From positions 2,356,001 through 2,420,000 of the forward strand of contig ML058449.1 of NCBI GenBank assembly GCA_003013855.2: DNA of 64,000 nucleotides. Direction: 5' to 3'. A program made the position numbers and the translations under genes. Shown in pieces: positions 34,071-45,117 of this stretch; within the stretch, counting starts at the first letter, position 1, and every line of letters begins with the position of its first letter. The notes under the pieces were generated by a model. That model was not told the origin of the DNA. It did no database searches and saw only the letters and a program-made list of their open reading frames with translations. Source of the stretch: Liriodendron chinense. Taxonomy: Eukaryota; Streptophyta; Magnoliopsida; Magnoliales; Magnoliaceae.

Positions 34071-34073
34071 CAG

Positions 34074-34088
34074 CCAGCTTTGATACCA
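34074..34088 (-). other. primer binding site (tRNA-iMet type) of chromovirus C
   Basis: Minus strand TGGTATCAAAGCTGG, close to the usual TGGTATCAGAGC complement of initiator tRNA-Met, three bases from the 5' LTR. Confidence 0.75.
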
Positions 34089-34091
34089 AAT

Positions 34092-34495
34092 TGGTATGGA
34101 CTCCCAGGTCGATTTGGCCACCATGAGCACGTCGACCTATTCTCCTTTGAGGTGGAATTTTTGAATAAAAGAAATAACAGCAAATTGGATTCACTTTGAG
34201 GGGAATCTTATCCTCCTGCTCTTTAACAAGGAAAAGATACAAATTTTGTTGCTGATTTTCATTTACTCCAAGCATTAAATACAGATTACATCTAACAGTT
34301 ACCACAACTAACCATTACACCAAAAACCCCTAAAAATGCTCAACATCATCAGCCACTACACCTAACCGCTACTCCTAACCACTAGCAACTGCCTATAGAC
34401 ATACATTTAAATCCCTAAAGACTCTCAACATTACCCCACTTTCAATAATCAGAAATAGTTACCCAAAGACATACATCTGGGAGGTGCACATATCA
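34092..34495 (-). repeat. 5' LTR of chromovirus C
   Basis: 404 bp; compared with the 3' LTR it has a 16-bp extra stretch near 34360 and about 25 substitutions. Confidence 0.9.
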
Positions 34496-34500
34496 ATTGA

Positions 34501-35364
34501 GGTCTCTTTCTAACATGGGGCCATACCCAACAATGGCACATGGTCAAATCAAATCCAACCAAATCCCACCACGTCCTGTTATTAAGTCCATCTCCAATGA
34601 TTAGGCGGCTTGATTCTTAGGCAACGTAGGACGAGCGATGCATACGATTCACATGTACCGGTGTTTCTTTTGTACATGCTTTGTCTACTATATTTGCAGC
34701 CGGGTGGGTCCCACCTGATGAAAGAATTACGGGAGTTAGTTGATACTTGGCTGTGTATGAGAGTTGATACACAGCACTCGGCAATTCTATATAAGGCATA
34801 CACCAAGTCACACTAAAACCGACTAAATTGCAGTACTTAACTATAGTTAATAAGTCAAATTCCCAGAATCAAATTGATAGAACTATTCTAACATCTGATT
34901 CTTGGACACTTGTCCACTGAAAAAGGACAGTTGGATATTTTCATTTTAACCGTCCAATAAATATCTACCAATCCAATAGGAAGCTTATTCAACGAGAATA
35001 ATTTTCCCCTGTTGGCACATCTAACTTGAGTCCCACAACTTAGATTAATGTGAATCATTTGTATTTCACATGTGCAAATTTTAAGCAATTCATAAATGCC
35101 TGCGCATCATCCATCACACTATTTCAGAGTATGTTTTTTCTTTTCTCAAAAAGCATCTGGTTCGTCTTTACCAGGGCGAGCGCACGAAGTAGGGCATCGA
35201 AAGCGAGGCGTGGCTGGGCAGCCAAAGAGACTATTGGCAGAAAGAACGGGCCGTTTTCTCCCTCGGGAGATGATACCGAGCTAGGACTCCGTTCGGTAGC
35301 GACGCCCGCACTACTACGTTGGTGCTGAAATCGGATTGCGTCCTTGAGTTACTCAGTACGCTCT
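34501..35364. other. intergenic, no gene seen
   Basis: No recognisable protein. Contains a TATA-like CTATATAAGGC near 34788 and a G+C-rich block near 35165-35330. The 15-base word GAGTTACTCAGTACG is at 35346-35360. Confidence 0.5.
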
Positions 35365-35821
35365 TAACGTATTGAGTAAACACAGTTGGGCCCACTGTAA
35401 ATATATGTAGTTTATCTACACTGTCCATCTTCTTTTCCAGGTCATTTAAGGGGTTGAAACCAAAATTGTAGCATATCCAAAACTCAGGTGGACTCATACC
35501 ACAAGAAACAGTGGGTATAATGATTTCCACCGTTGAAACCTTTCTAAGGGCCTGCAGTGATGTTTATTTGTCATCCAACCTGTTCACAAGATCACACTGA
35601 CATTGATGAAGCGAAAAAACAAATATCAGCTTGATCCAAAACTTCCGTGGCCCCCGAGAAGTTTTTAATGGTACAAGTTCAATTCACATTGTTTCCTGTA
35701 GTATGGTCCACTTAATATTTTTATATACTTAGTTTTTTTTTTCAAGACATAAAATTATCTATTAAAATGGATGAACGGAGTGGATGAAATACATAAATCA
35801 CGGTGGACCCCGCAGAGTTTA
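35365..35821. mobile_element. foldback element 1 of cluster
   Basis: Left arm 35381-35540 (TTGGGCCCACTG, then TCCAGGTCATTTAAGG, then ACTCAGGTGGACTCATACCA) is inverted relative to the right arm 35680-35815 (TTTCCTGTAGTATGGTCCAC, then GATGAACGGAGTGG, then CGGTGGACCCCG). The centre holds GATGTTTATTTGTCATCCAA. No coding capacity; a MITE-like non-autonomous element. Confidence 0.65.
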
Positions 35822-35907
35822 GAGTTACTCAGTACGGAATCCGCTTCCGTTGGTGCTGGGGACTCGGATATCATCATGAGCCCTCCAGTACGGAGCTCGG
35901 TACTGGG

Positions 35908-36350
35908 TCGAAGCTCTGTGGGCCCATCATAAGGGATGTGTTTTATCCACGCAGTCCGTCCATTTTTTCATATCATTTTAGGGCATCGCCCAAAAAATGA
36001 GGTAGATCCAAATTTTAAGTGGACCACACCACAGGAAACAACAGGGATTGAATGCATACCATTGAAAACTTCTTGGAGCCACAGAAGTTTTAGATTAAGC
36101 CTCTTTTTTATTTTTTTCCTCGCTTCACATCTAGGTCTGTGCAACCTCATGAACATTTGGGATGGCAAATAAACATCTCGGTGGGACCCCGGAGGGTTTC
36201 AAAGGTGGACAATCAATCTCCATTGGTTCGTGTGGTATGGTTCACTTGAGCTTTGGATCTGCTTCGGGCTCATATCCTAAAATGAGCTTGCAACATGAAT
36301 GGGTGGCGTGGATAAAACACATACATCATGGTGGGGCAGAGAGCTTTTCC
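35908..36350. mobile_element. foldback element 2 of cluster
   Basis: Left arm from GCTCTGTGGGCCCATCAT through CATTTTAGGGCATCG and GTGGACCACACCACAGG. Inverted right arm from TCGTGTGGTATGGTTCAC to CATACATCATGGTGGGGCAG. Confidence 0.7.
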
Positions 36351-36361
36351 AGCACTGACCA

Positions 36362-36790
36362 GCTCTATGGGGCCCACCACGATGTATGTGTTTCATCCGC
36401 ACCATCGTTCCATTTTTCCAGCTCATTTTAGGGCATGACCCCAAAAATGAAGTAGATCCAAATCTCAGGTGGACCCCACCAAAAGAAAACGGTGGTGATT
36501 GAATGCATATCGTAAAAAGTTTTCGGGGCTGCAAAGTCTTGAATCAAGCTGATATTTGTTTTCTCACATCATCCAGGCCTGTGTGAAGGTTGATGGCAAA
36601 TCAACATAACAGTGGACCTTAGAAAGCTTTTGTAGCGCTGGGTGGTAAATCACCACTGTTTCCTGTGGTGTGGTCCACCTGAGATTTGGATCTCCCTTAT
36701 TTTTCAGTTTGTGCCCTAAAATGATCTGGAAAATTAGATGGACGGCATGGATAAAAACATATATATCGTGGTGGAGCTCACAGCTTTTCA
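36362..36790. mobile_element. foldback element 3 of cluster
   Basis: Left arm AGCTCTATGGGGCCCACC through CTCATTTTAGGGCATGACCC and CTCAGGTGGACCCCACC. Inverted right arm TGTGGTGTGGTCCACCTGAG through CCCTAAAATGATCTGGAAA to CGTGGTGGAGCTCACAGCT. Confidence 0.75.
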
Positions 36791-38188
36791 AGAATCTACT
36801 AGCTGGGGCGTCCCCTGTTGAGGGGTCATTACCGAATCGTAGTCCATTGTAGTAAAGCCATCTGTACGGTTGGAAGTGTAATTTGAAAGTACGTCGGTAG
36901 TTTAACACGACACCTACGTATGTGCGGAAGCTTAAAAAGTAACTAGAATTATGGCTAAACCTATAGGAGGGGGTGATTAGGACCTTTTTTGAAATTCTTT
37001 TCGCCTACTTATATAATTCAACAAATCAAATTAAGTAAGCAAGAACACTTCGGCTTCCAAGCCTAAGTGGGTCCAATCACAAGACTAGCATATGATTAAG
37101 CAATAAACAACCTAGTCTAAAGCATGCATAGGTAATCAAAAGATTTAACTAATCAAGCTCCTAACCTATGCAACCTATGTAGACTTATGAGAATGGATCA
37201 ATGAGCTCAAGTTTACACAACTAGTGAAAGTACTTCTTGTGTGTGGATGTGCCTAATTAGTGCCTAGCATACATTCCTATCAAGCATTCATAATTAGATA
37301 ATTAAACTAACAATGCTAAGATATTAATGTGCTTAATTCAATCACAAACACAAGCATGTATAGTGGTTCGACTTTGGGTCTACTCCACTCCCGGTTCAAG
37401 TACTCAACTCCTTTGAGCACACCGGCATTCACTATCGGATGTTTTAAATGAGGCTCACCTCTCAACTTTTACACGGAGGTTTTACCGGTTCACCTCTCAA
37501 CCATGACCGGAGTTTTGGACAAAGGGCTAACTCTCAACCCAAACGGAGTTTTGAACATAGGCTAACTCTCAACCCGACGCACATTCACTCCCGTGAAGGA
37601 GGCTCCTCTTTGGAGACTTAGTTTAGGCCCGGCTAACGGGCCAAGGAACGGCTAACGTCCCTAGTTCGAGTTCGACAAACAAACTCTAAATGGACTCTCA
37701 ATAAAGACAACCTTACTTGTCGGATGAGCCCCTTGTTTATCGCCGGTTCGGGTTGCTTGATCTCCGCTCTCTCGTGCTTTAATCAGCTTCCCTTGCTCCC
37801 ACGATCGTGTTGCCGTTACATCGCCAATGCCTCAGCCACACTTGATCAAACACCTTGCATGTGATGCCTTTGAGATGCCCAAAGTGCTAGGAGGGTAGGT
37901 TTGAGAACTGTACAACTAATGGGAATGGGTTACATAGAGGTTCTCTCTTACAACGATCTCATCTTAGAGTTTTGGACAAGGACTTGCCAATCAAGAAGGT
38001 TCCAAACTCTAGAGATCAAGAGGGGATGAAGGTCATCTTCTTCATGAGCTTGGAATGCTCCAATCTTGTGTTAAAGCACAAGGAAGATGCCTTGCATAGG
38101 TTGGGAATGAGCCTCAAATGGTCTCCAACAATGGTGGCCTCACTCCTCTCGAAATCCCTCTTCTTACCCCTCAAAACAAGCTAAGCCC

Positions 38189-38199
38189 TTATATAAAAC
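38189..38199 (-). promoter_or_regulatory. TATA box of solo LTR D2
   Basis: Minus strand GTTTTATATAA, about 40 bp downstream of the palindrome array in the transcription direction. Confidence 0.6.
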
Positions 38200-38239
38200 A
38201 ATGCACAACGGATTAAGAACGGGCAAATAACGGCTAGTG

Positions 38240-38482
38240 CCGACCGGTCGTAGGACCGGTCGGCCATGGTCCACGACCGGACGGCCATAGGCAATTGCTT
38301 GCTGTCTTGCTAGAGGGGGTCTGCCCGACCGGTCACTACCGGTCGGACCAGCCCAGCCGACCGGTCACGATCGGTCGTCCCTATGGCCTGCACAACAGCA
38401 GGTTTGCTGTTTCAACTGGACTGACTGTCCGACCGGTCTTGACCGGTCGGCCAAGGGTCCACGACCGGTCGTGACCGGTCGG
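38240..38482. repeat. palindrome array in solo LTR D2
   Basis: Dyads of CCGACCGGTC facing GACCGGTCGG at about 38240-38263, 38325-38346, 38357-38378, 38429-38450 and 38461-38482, better preserved than in D1. Confidence 0.9.
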
Positions 38483-38828
38483 ACAGGCCTGGGTTTAGCC
38501 CACTGTTTTGCTGACCCATCCATTCTTCAACCCTCTCACTTTGGCCAAGGTTTGGGTGATGTTTTGGGACACCTAGGGCCAATCTATGATGACTAAAGGT
38601 TCCCTAATATGGTCAAGGTCATCAAAGAGGTTAAGGGGTTGGGTTTTGGTCCAGGTTAAGGCACATCAAGGAATCACTATTACCTGTATCTTCTTCCTTG
38701 ATGCAGCGGGGCCATCTGAGTCTTCGGTCTTCGTCTTCATTGGGCTCAACCGACACTAGACTCACTGACGTAAGTGATTGACAAACAAGGTGCACTAGTA
38801 TGCCACAGAAAAGTGCACTAACATAATT

Positions 38829-40661
38829 TATCATTCCGACTATCCATCGAGCTATTTTATCATGGATAGCAAATGTTTGGAAAGAACCAGATGATCCTGG
38901 CCATCTAATCGGGGACCTTCCTAACAATGATGGAAAGAAAATAGTGAACGGTCAAATATTGGGTTTGGTTTTTCTAAGCCGAACCTTGTGATGATTAAGC
39001 CCGACACATATTTGTGTTGGCTTGCTGTTTCTCTTTTGAACACGTGTGACCTGCGGGGATGCTTGAACTGACTGTAGCTCGATTTCAACTGAGCAACTAT
39101 GACCCAAATGTCAGTATAGGAAGATACTTCAAACTTGATGGGTTGCTTATTCAGTCACTCACAAATGTTGTTTAAGATGATCATATGACTATTGGAGGGT
39201 GAGGTTCGTCTTCCATAGATGGGTTATACCTTACTTTCCATGAGAAAATGACTTTTCAAATTCAGTAAAAAATCGAAAGGAAATACTTATAGTCGATCAC
39301 AAGATCAACTGCGAAAACACTTCCAAATGGATAACTGCTTGTGTTGAAATAACCTAGTCTAGCGCATATGAGCGTAGACTTAGAATGCAGCTACTCCTAG
39401 ACTACTAATTACACCAAGGAGCATAAAAGACTGATTATGCTAATGAACATAAAGGATAATTAATAAGTTTGATTTAGTTTGGTTGGTATGAGACCTTTTC
39501 CTCTATTAATTTCTTTTGCTATTTATAGGCTTTCTAGATAAAAAGAACTATTTGGATTCAGCCCACATTCAACCGTCCTTCAAACTCTTCCTCTCTCTTC
39601 TCATTTATTTATTAACCGTTTGCAAATTTGCTCGGCCACTACTTCTCTCCAGATGACATGTTCCAATCAACTAGCGCAAACTATTACTCCTGAAAATACA
39701 CTCCACATATCTTAACAAACCGCATGTGTATTGTATACTTCTCTTATAATGCCATATGTCCTCTTCTGATTGGTTCTCTGGAAACGGTAAAAAATAGGGT
39801 ACAATAGTTTGCAGTCCCACAAAGGCCTCTGCTAACATCTAACTACCCAAGGTATTCCACAATGCTCACCCGTTTCCATCGATCACATACTCAACCCAAT
39901 GTTACCATGGTTTGATTTTCAGTGGGTCACGTAGATGGCCTATGCAATCCACACCAAAGTTCAATATCCACATGATCCAATGTATCCCTCCATGGGAAAA
40001 ATGAGGTCACCAGGGCCAAATGGCTCCTCACTCCATGTAGGGTCTACTTGGACAAGACCGGACTATTCAAATCGAGTTAACCGTAACAACTCTATTTACA
40101 CCTTGTCTATTTGACATTGTCACATCAAATGGCTAAAAAGCAAACACGTGGCAGCACCATCATACAGGAGATTAGAATAACATTCTCATGGCCAATACTA
40201 TTGATATGAGGGAGATTGTGAAGAGCCAGGTTGACCATCATCATGGGACATGTCGCACGACCAAAATGATAAGAGCTAGTTATCACTAGCTTTACACGTG
40301 CCAAAATACAAATGGTCATATCTGCGTAATGACAAAAGGGAGTGCGTTGATTGCCACAAGCTTAACTCTCACCAAAATTTCAAACAGACTATTGCTCTCA
40401 CTGGCCATCTTGCCACGAGCTTAATTATCTCTTACCAAATCTTTGAATTGATAGTCAAAGAACCGCACTTCATTGACCATTTAGCAACGAGCTCGATACC
40501 CCCGAGTTTCGAACAAATGATCATCTTTTGCTCACTAACAATCGTCTTCCTATGAACCTTAGCTTATGCTGGGCGACTAATGAGCTATTGTTCCTATTTT
40601 AAAGCTGATTATAAGTATCCATATTGTAATATTTTTAATGATATAACTTAATTCTTATCCC
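38829..40661. other. no gene; decayed repeat-derived sequence
   Basis: No protein recognised. 40355-40555 is a loose tandem repeat starting GCCACAAGCTTAACTC, GCCACGAGCTTAATTATC, GCAACGAGCTCGATACC. It resembles the degenerate tandem repeats in the LTRs of element O (52560-53300), so this stretch may be a truncated relative. A TGTTGAAATAACC at 39343 could be an LTR start, but no partner was found. Confidence 0.4.
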
Positions 40662-41029
40662 TGTTAGTGCACTTTTTTGTGGCATATTAGTGCACCTTAT
40701 TTGTTAATCACGTGCGTCTATGTGTTATAATATGGTTGAGCCTTGGTAAGTTGAAAACCGAAGATTCAAGTGGACAAGGAAGCATCAAGGAAGAAGAATA
40801 TGTAAATGAGATGCCTTGGTGACCCTCTAGCCCTTAGAACCAAAACACCTTAAACCTCTAGATGACTTGTACCAACTTGGAAAACCCTTAGTAATATTTA
40901 TTAGCCTTAGATCATACAAAAAAACATGATAAATTAGGTTAATAAAAGAGGTACAAGCTACTATAAAAGAGATAGCCTAAACAACAGTTTTCCATAAGTC
41001 TTTGATACATTGGAGTCCAGTTTCGATAA

Positions 41030-41305
41030 GACTCTGATCAATCGAAAAAGCCAGTTCAATCAATAGAACATATGTCCAGCAACTTGTTAACTGTCTGCAC
41101 AAGTTCTTCGATCAATCGAATTGATCAATTCGATACATCGAAATTAATGTTTTGACCAATCAGAACTTATTTCGCTCAATTGAAAAAATGTCTATTAACT
41201 TGCTGAACTCTCTGGACAGATTTTTCAATCAATCGAATTGGTAGTTTCGATCAATCAAAGATAACTTCGATCAATTGAATGGTTATTCCGATCAATCAAA
41301 GAGGT
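41030..41305. repeat. TTCGATCAATCGAA palindrome cluster in LTR E
   Basis: Dyads TTCGATCAATCGAA (41107-41120), TTCGATACATCGAA (41129-41142), TTCGATCAATTGAA (41267-41280) and several decayed copies, in the position where D carries GACCGGTC dyads. Confidence 0.8.
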
Positions 41306-41335
41306 CATTTTCTGTCTTTTTTTATCGTTGAAGTT

Positions 41336-41349
41336 TTATTTATAAAAGT
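41336..41349 (+). promoter_or_regulatory. TATA box of LTR E
   Basis: TTTATTTATAAAAG, about 30 bp after the palindrome cluster. Confidence 0.65.
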
Positions 41350-42690
41350 GGGAGAGACGTTTTGGGCATTAAGAAAGGGATTTTGAGGAGTTTGAAGCCA
41401 CAATTATTGGAGACCATGAGAGGCTCAAATTCTAATCTCAGCAAGTCATATTCCTTATGATTGACCACAAGAATGTAGCATTCCAAGCTCATGAAGAATA
41501 CGTACTTATCCTTCTTTGATCTCTAGAGTTTGAACCATTCTAGATAGTCAAATTCCTATCTAAACTCTATGATGAGATCCTAATAGGTGAGATTTTTTAG
41601 GCAAACACTTTCCATTAGTTGTAGAGATCTCAAACCTACCTCCCATCACCTTGGTCATCTCATGAAGATCAAATGCAAGGTGATTGATCATTAGAGCTAG
41701 AGCATTGACGACACATCGGCAACAACATTGGGGGAGCACAAAGGAGAGCTGATTAAAGCATGAAAGAGTGAAGATCAAGCAACCCGAAGTGGCGCATCAA
41801 TGAAGCTCAAATCTGAGAAGTAAGGTTGTCAATTTGTGTTGAGTCCATCTACTCTCTTCCCATAAGGATTTGAGTGTAGAGTTTGTTTGTTAAACTTGAT
41901 CTAAGTTCGTTTGTTGATCCTTGACTTGTTAGTTGAGCCTAAAAGTCTAGGGCGTTTGTCAATCATTAGCTCCTTTGTCAATCATTGGCACATTTGTTGG
42001 GCTTAAAATAAGTCTCCAAGGCGAGCCACCAACACGGGTGTAAACGTATAAGTTGGGATGAACCTGTAAACTCCTTGGTAGGGTGGATCCAAGTTAAAAT
42101 ACCTAAGTTGGGAGGAACCTGATTTAAACTCCCTAATGAATGTCGATGTGCTCAAGGGGCGACTACTTGAATCGGGAGTGGAGTAGAAACGTAGTTGAAC
42201 CATTATACATCGTTGTGTTTGGGATTATATTTGAGCACATTTCTTATTATGCATTGTGGTTTAAATTATTTAATTATGAATGCTTAATTGGGATGTATAC
42301 TAGGCACTAAATAGGCACATTCACACACAAGATGTATGTTCACTAATTAGTGTAGACTTGTGCTCATATGATCCATCCTCATATAGTATACATAGGTTGC
42401 ATAGATTAGGTACTTGATTAGTTTAATCCTTTATTAATCTATGCTTTCGTAAACTAGGTAACTTATTGCTCATCCATATGCTAGTCTTATGATTGGACCC
42501 ATTTAGGCTTGAAAGCCGAAGTGTTCTTGCTTACTTAGCTTCTATTGTTAAATTTCATAAGTAAGCGAAAAGAATTTTGAAAAAGTCCTAATCCCCCTTC
42601 TAGGACTTAGCAATAATTCTAATTTCTCTATTCTAAGCTTTCACATGAATAAGTGCCTTATAAGTGTGAGACCGAAAGGCGCAATTTCAT

Positions 42691-42703
42691 TTAGTATCAG
42701 AGC
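42691..42703 (+). other. primer binding site (tRNA-iMet) of element E
   Basis: TTAGTATCAGAGC, one base off the TGGTATCAGAGC consensus, directly after the LTR. Confidence 0.75.
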
Positions 42704-42763
42704 GGGTTGCTCTTCAAGGACTTAACCGTCTAGAGTGAGATCTAATATCGGAGCACTAACATA

Positions 42764-43075
42764 ATGTCTAACCGAGATGGGAGTACCATTAACCGTCCAC
42801 CATTCTTTGATGGCTCTAACTACGCCAATTAAAAGGCTATGATGATGATTTTTTTACAATTCTTGGATCGATCTATGTGAATAAGCACACAACATGGATA
42901 TTCCACACCCATGAAACAAGTGGAGGTTGATGGTAAGATCATTGTCATTCCCAAAGATGATGAGAAGTGGAATGCTAATAAGAGAGCTCAATACATGACA
43001 AATGCTTAAATTTAAATTGAGTTTTGCATGGTGTCTATTTGCCTGTTCAATTCATTCATAATTGGATGTGCACCT
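42764..43075 (+). pseudogene. copia gag N-terminus of element E
   Basis: ATG at 42764, then MSNRDGSTINRPPFFDGSNY, the classic copia (UBN2/SIRE-like) gag opening. A TAA at 42830-42832 sits where the family has Trp, and a TGA is at 42878-42880. KWNANKRAQYMTNA follows near 42970-43008 before further stops. The match fades after about 43075. Confidence 0.75.
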
Positions 43076-43392
43076 TGTGTAGGACCTCGACCCTATTGTT
43101 CCAACCAGTTGAGCTAAAAGCTTAAGCTATTAGCCAAAGGGAGAATAATAGTTTTATAGCCAAGTTCAGGGATCGATATATTTCGGTGTAACGGTTCATT
43201 CACGATTATGGTGCTGGCCCATACCAACACCCTGAAATTGCGTCGGTTGTCTAACACGACACCATGCTACGCCGAAGCTTACGGAGCTTATAAGTCCTAT
43301 AGAGAGGGTGAATAGGACCATTAAAAATTCCTTGCCTAATTAACACACTTTACTAATTAATGTAAATTAAGCACAAGGGTCTAATTGCATAT

Positions 43393-45117
43393 TGTTAAAA
43401 TTGTGAATTTTTAAACGCGAAAATGAGGAGAAATTTGCTAGTGTTCATTTGCATTTGTGTTTCTTATTTGGGGAATCAGGGAATTCATAAGCATTCACAA
43501 ACAACATACATAAGTACAAAATAGACGAGGCACAAAGAGAAAATTTTATTATAGAGATTCTAGGCTCTGTACATTACAAGTCGTGATCTAGCACATGCCT
43601 TTAATTACATCATACACATAACCCTTAATTAAAAGGCAAAAGATTGTGTCTGTAGGGGACTACGTCTTTTAGAGAGTAGGCTACTTGGGTCGAAATAAGA
43701 GTCTCTTGGACCATGCTAAGATAATTGTGTGGGTCACATCATCTCTATGAGTCTAGTGTCTATGTCCCATCCTTTTGGCTCCTGGTGAGATGATTGATTA
43801 GCCTCTGATCGCGCAGTGCAACTTTGGAGTCCGTCTCAGGGACAAGTAACCTTTGGAAGATCGAATACGACTCTGGGCATCTCGAGTCATGTCCATGGGG
43901 ACCGTTTCAGAATGGGTAAGGCACTATACAACTCCAAATGGTAGGGTCCTTAGCATTGACATAGTTTCTCGCGAGGGTGAGTGGTTTGGTAGTTTGTGAT
44001 TTATATTTAGTAATTTAATGTAATGCAGTCCCCTGTAGACACAATAATTGCAGTTATTTGGTTTTATTTTGGGGTTACACTTGCAATAAGCACATAACAT
44101 TTCAACATGACTTGAAAGTGTATAAATAATTCTTGGTGCTAGTCAGATTATCATAGAAAGATTATGTGTGGTTTGGATGTCCGGGTAAACATATGAGCTC
44201 ATTTCGACGTTCTACGGGCGCCTCAAAATACTCAATCATGACCCTTTGTTAGTTATTTTATCTCTAAAGCCTTCATCGTCGTTTAGGATGACCCCCGGAG
44301 AGGGTAAGATCCCTTGGGTGAGCTCCAAAACCCCTAGAGCAAGTGGCAAACAGGCTAAAATTGGACCAAAATGGGGCTAGTGCGTTAACTGAAAGCTGTT
44401 GCGCCGGAGCTCTGCCTAACGCGCCAGCTAATGTGCCGATCCAGCCAGGGCAACGCCTACGTTGTCCCAACAACTGACGTGCCAGGGAACGACCTGGCAC
44501 CAGGGGGCCTTAGGAGATCTTTCACCATCTTCTTATCATTCTCGCTCCATTCCTCCATGACTCAGGGTTACCCTTACATGTCAGTACCTCCTTTGGGTGG
44601 ATTCTGACGCTCTAGAGTTAGGTTTGTCTGGCGTTGACCAACGTGCCGGGCCGGGTACGTCGGAATTTGGGCTTTCGACGAAGGATATTGGGTTTTAATG
44701 AGGGATTTCTGATGGGACAAAGGGTATTACCCAAAGGTCATTCTACTCCCACCCTCTCCTGTTATTTACCTTGTGAATAAATGATTGGATTATGTATAGC
44801 TGAAAGATCTGAATGGTATAGTGCACTGCATCATGCATCGAAGGATGACGAATCATGGCAAAACTTCATAAAATAGCAGAGTTCAGCCTGACATGTCAAT
44901 CAGATGAGTTAAAGGCGGAAAGGGACTCCTAAAGCCCGTAACTCTTAGGATTGGCACGCCTAGCACATTAGGCTTGGTGTGTTTGGCACATTTAACACGT
45001 CAATCTTAACTTAGATTCTTTTCCTTCCATTTATGTTTACTTCCCACGCTAGCCCTGACGCGACTGGTGCGTCCTACTGGAACGTTAGCCCGAAGTTGGG
45101 AATTTTTTTATCATCAA
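43393..45117. mobile_element. insertion G in LTR F
   Basis: About 1.73 kb delimited by direct repeats CATAT at 43388-43392 and 45118-45122. Removing it joins matching F/D text. It starts TGTTAAAATTGTG but ends ATCATCAA, not a clean TG...CA, so the class is uncertain (solo LTR most likely). No coding region. It contains several GGCACG/CGCCAG-type words near 44390-44480. Confidence 0.6.

Larger units (their letters stand above)
18934..34495 (-). mobile_element. chromovirus-type Ty3/gypsy element C, split by element B
   Basis: LTRs at 18934-19321 and 34092-34495, perfect target duplication ATTGA at 18929-18933 and 34496-34500, iMet-like PBS, polypurine tract, and minus-strand order gag, protease, RT, RNase H, integrase, chromodomain. 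Without the nested B and its duplicated ATGGT it is about 5.2 kb, which with 0.4-kb LTRs suggests the Reina lineage. All domains carry stops or frame breaks. LTRs differ by about 6% plus a 16-bp indel by eye, so C is older than B. Confidence 0.9.
36884..38823 (-). mobile_element. solo LTR D2 (copia-type family D)
   Basis: 1940 bp, TGTTAGTG...CTTTCA on the element strand, perfect target duplication TAATT at 36879-36883 and 38824-38828. Homologous throughout to D1. It includes a block with repeated CTCTCAACC and GGAGTTTTGGACA-like words (37450-37580) in the transcribed part. Confidence 0.92.
40662..42689 (+). repeat. 5' LTR of copia element E
   Basis: 2028 bp, TGTTAGTGCAC...GCAATTTCA. Holds a TTCGAT/ATCGAA palindrome cluster upstream of a TATA box, and the shared copia-LTR text GGTTTCAGGCTTGAAAGCCG-like wording near 42500. 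Confidence 0.8.
40662..43075 (+). mobile_element. truncated Ty1/copia element E (5' LTR, PBS, gag start)
   Basis: LTR 40662-42689, iMet PBS 42691-42703 and a gag start 42764-43075 in correct order; everything downstream is lost. The LTR start TGTTAGTGCACTTTT and the first 150 bp match family D, so E ties D to copia. Confidence 0.8.

Noticed and set aside
34582..34816. Overlapping short ORFs near 34.6-34.8 kb
   Set aside because: Three mutually overlapping frames on both strands, no domain and no codon signal.
36277..36534. Open frames in the foldback cluster with similar peptides on both strands
   Set aside because: The inverted arms translate to the same peptide in both directions; this is a property of the hairpin, not a gene.
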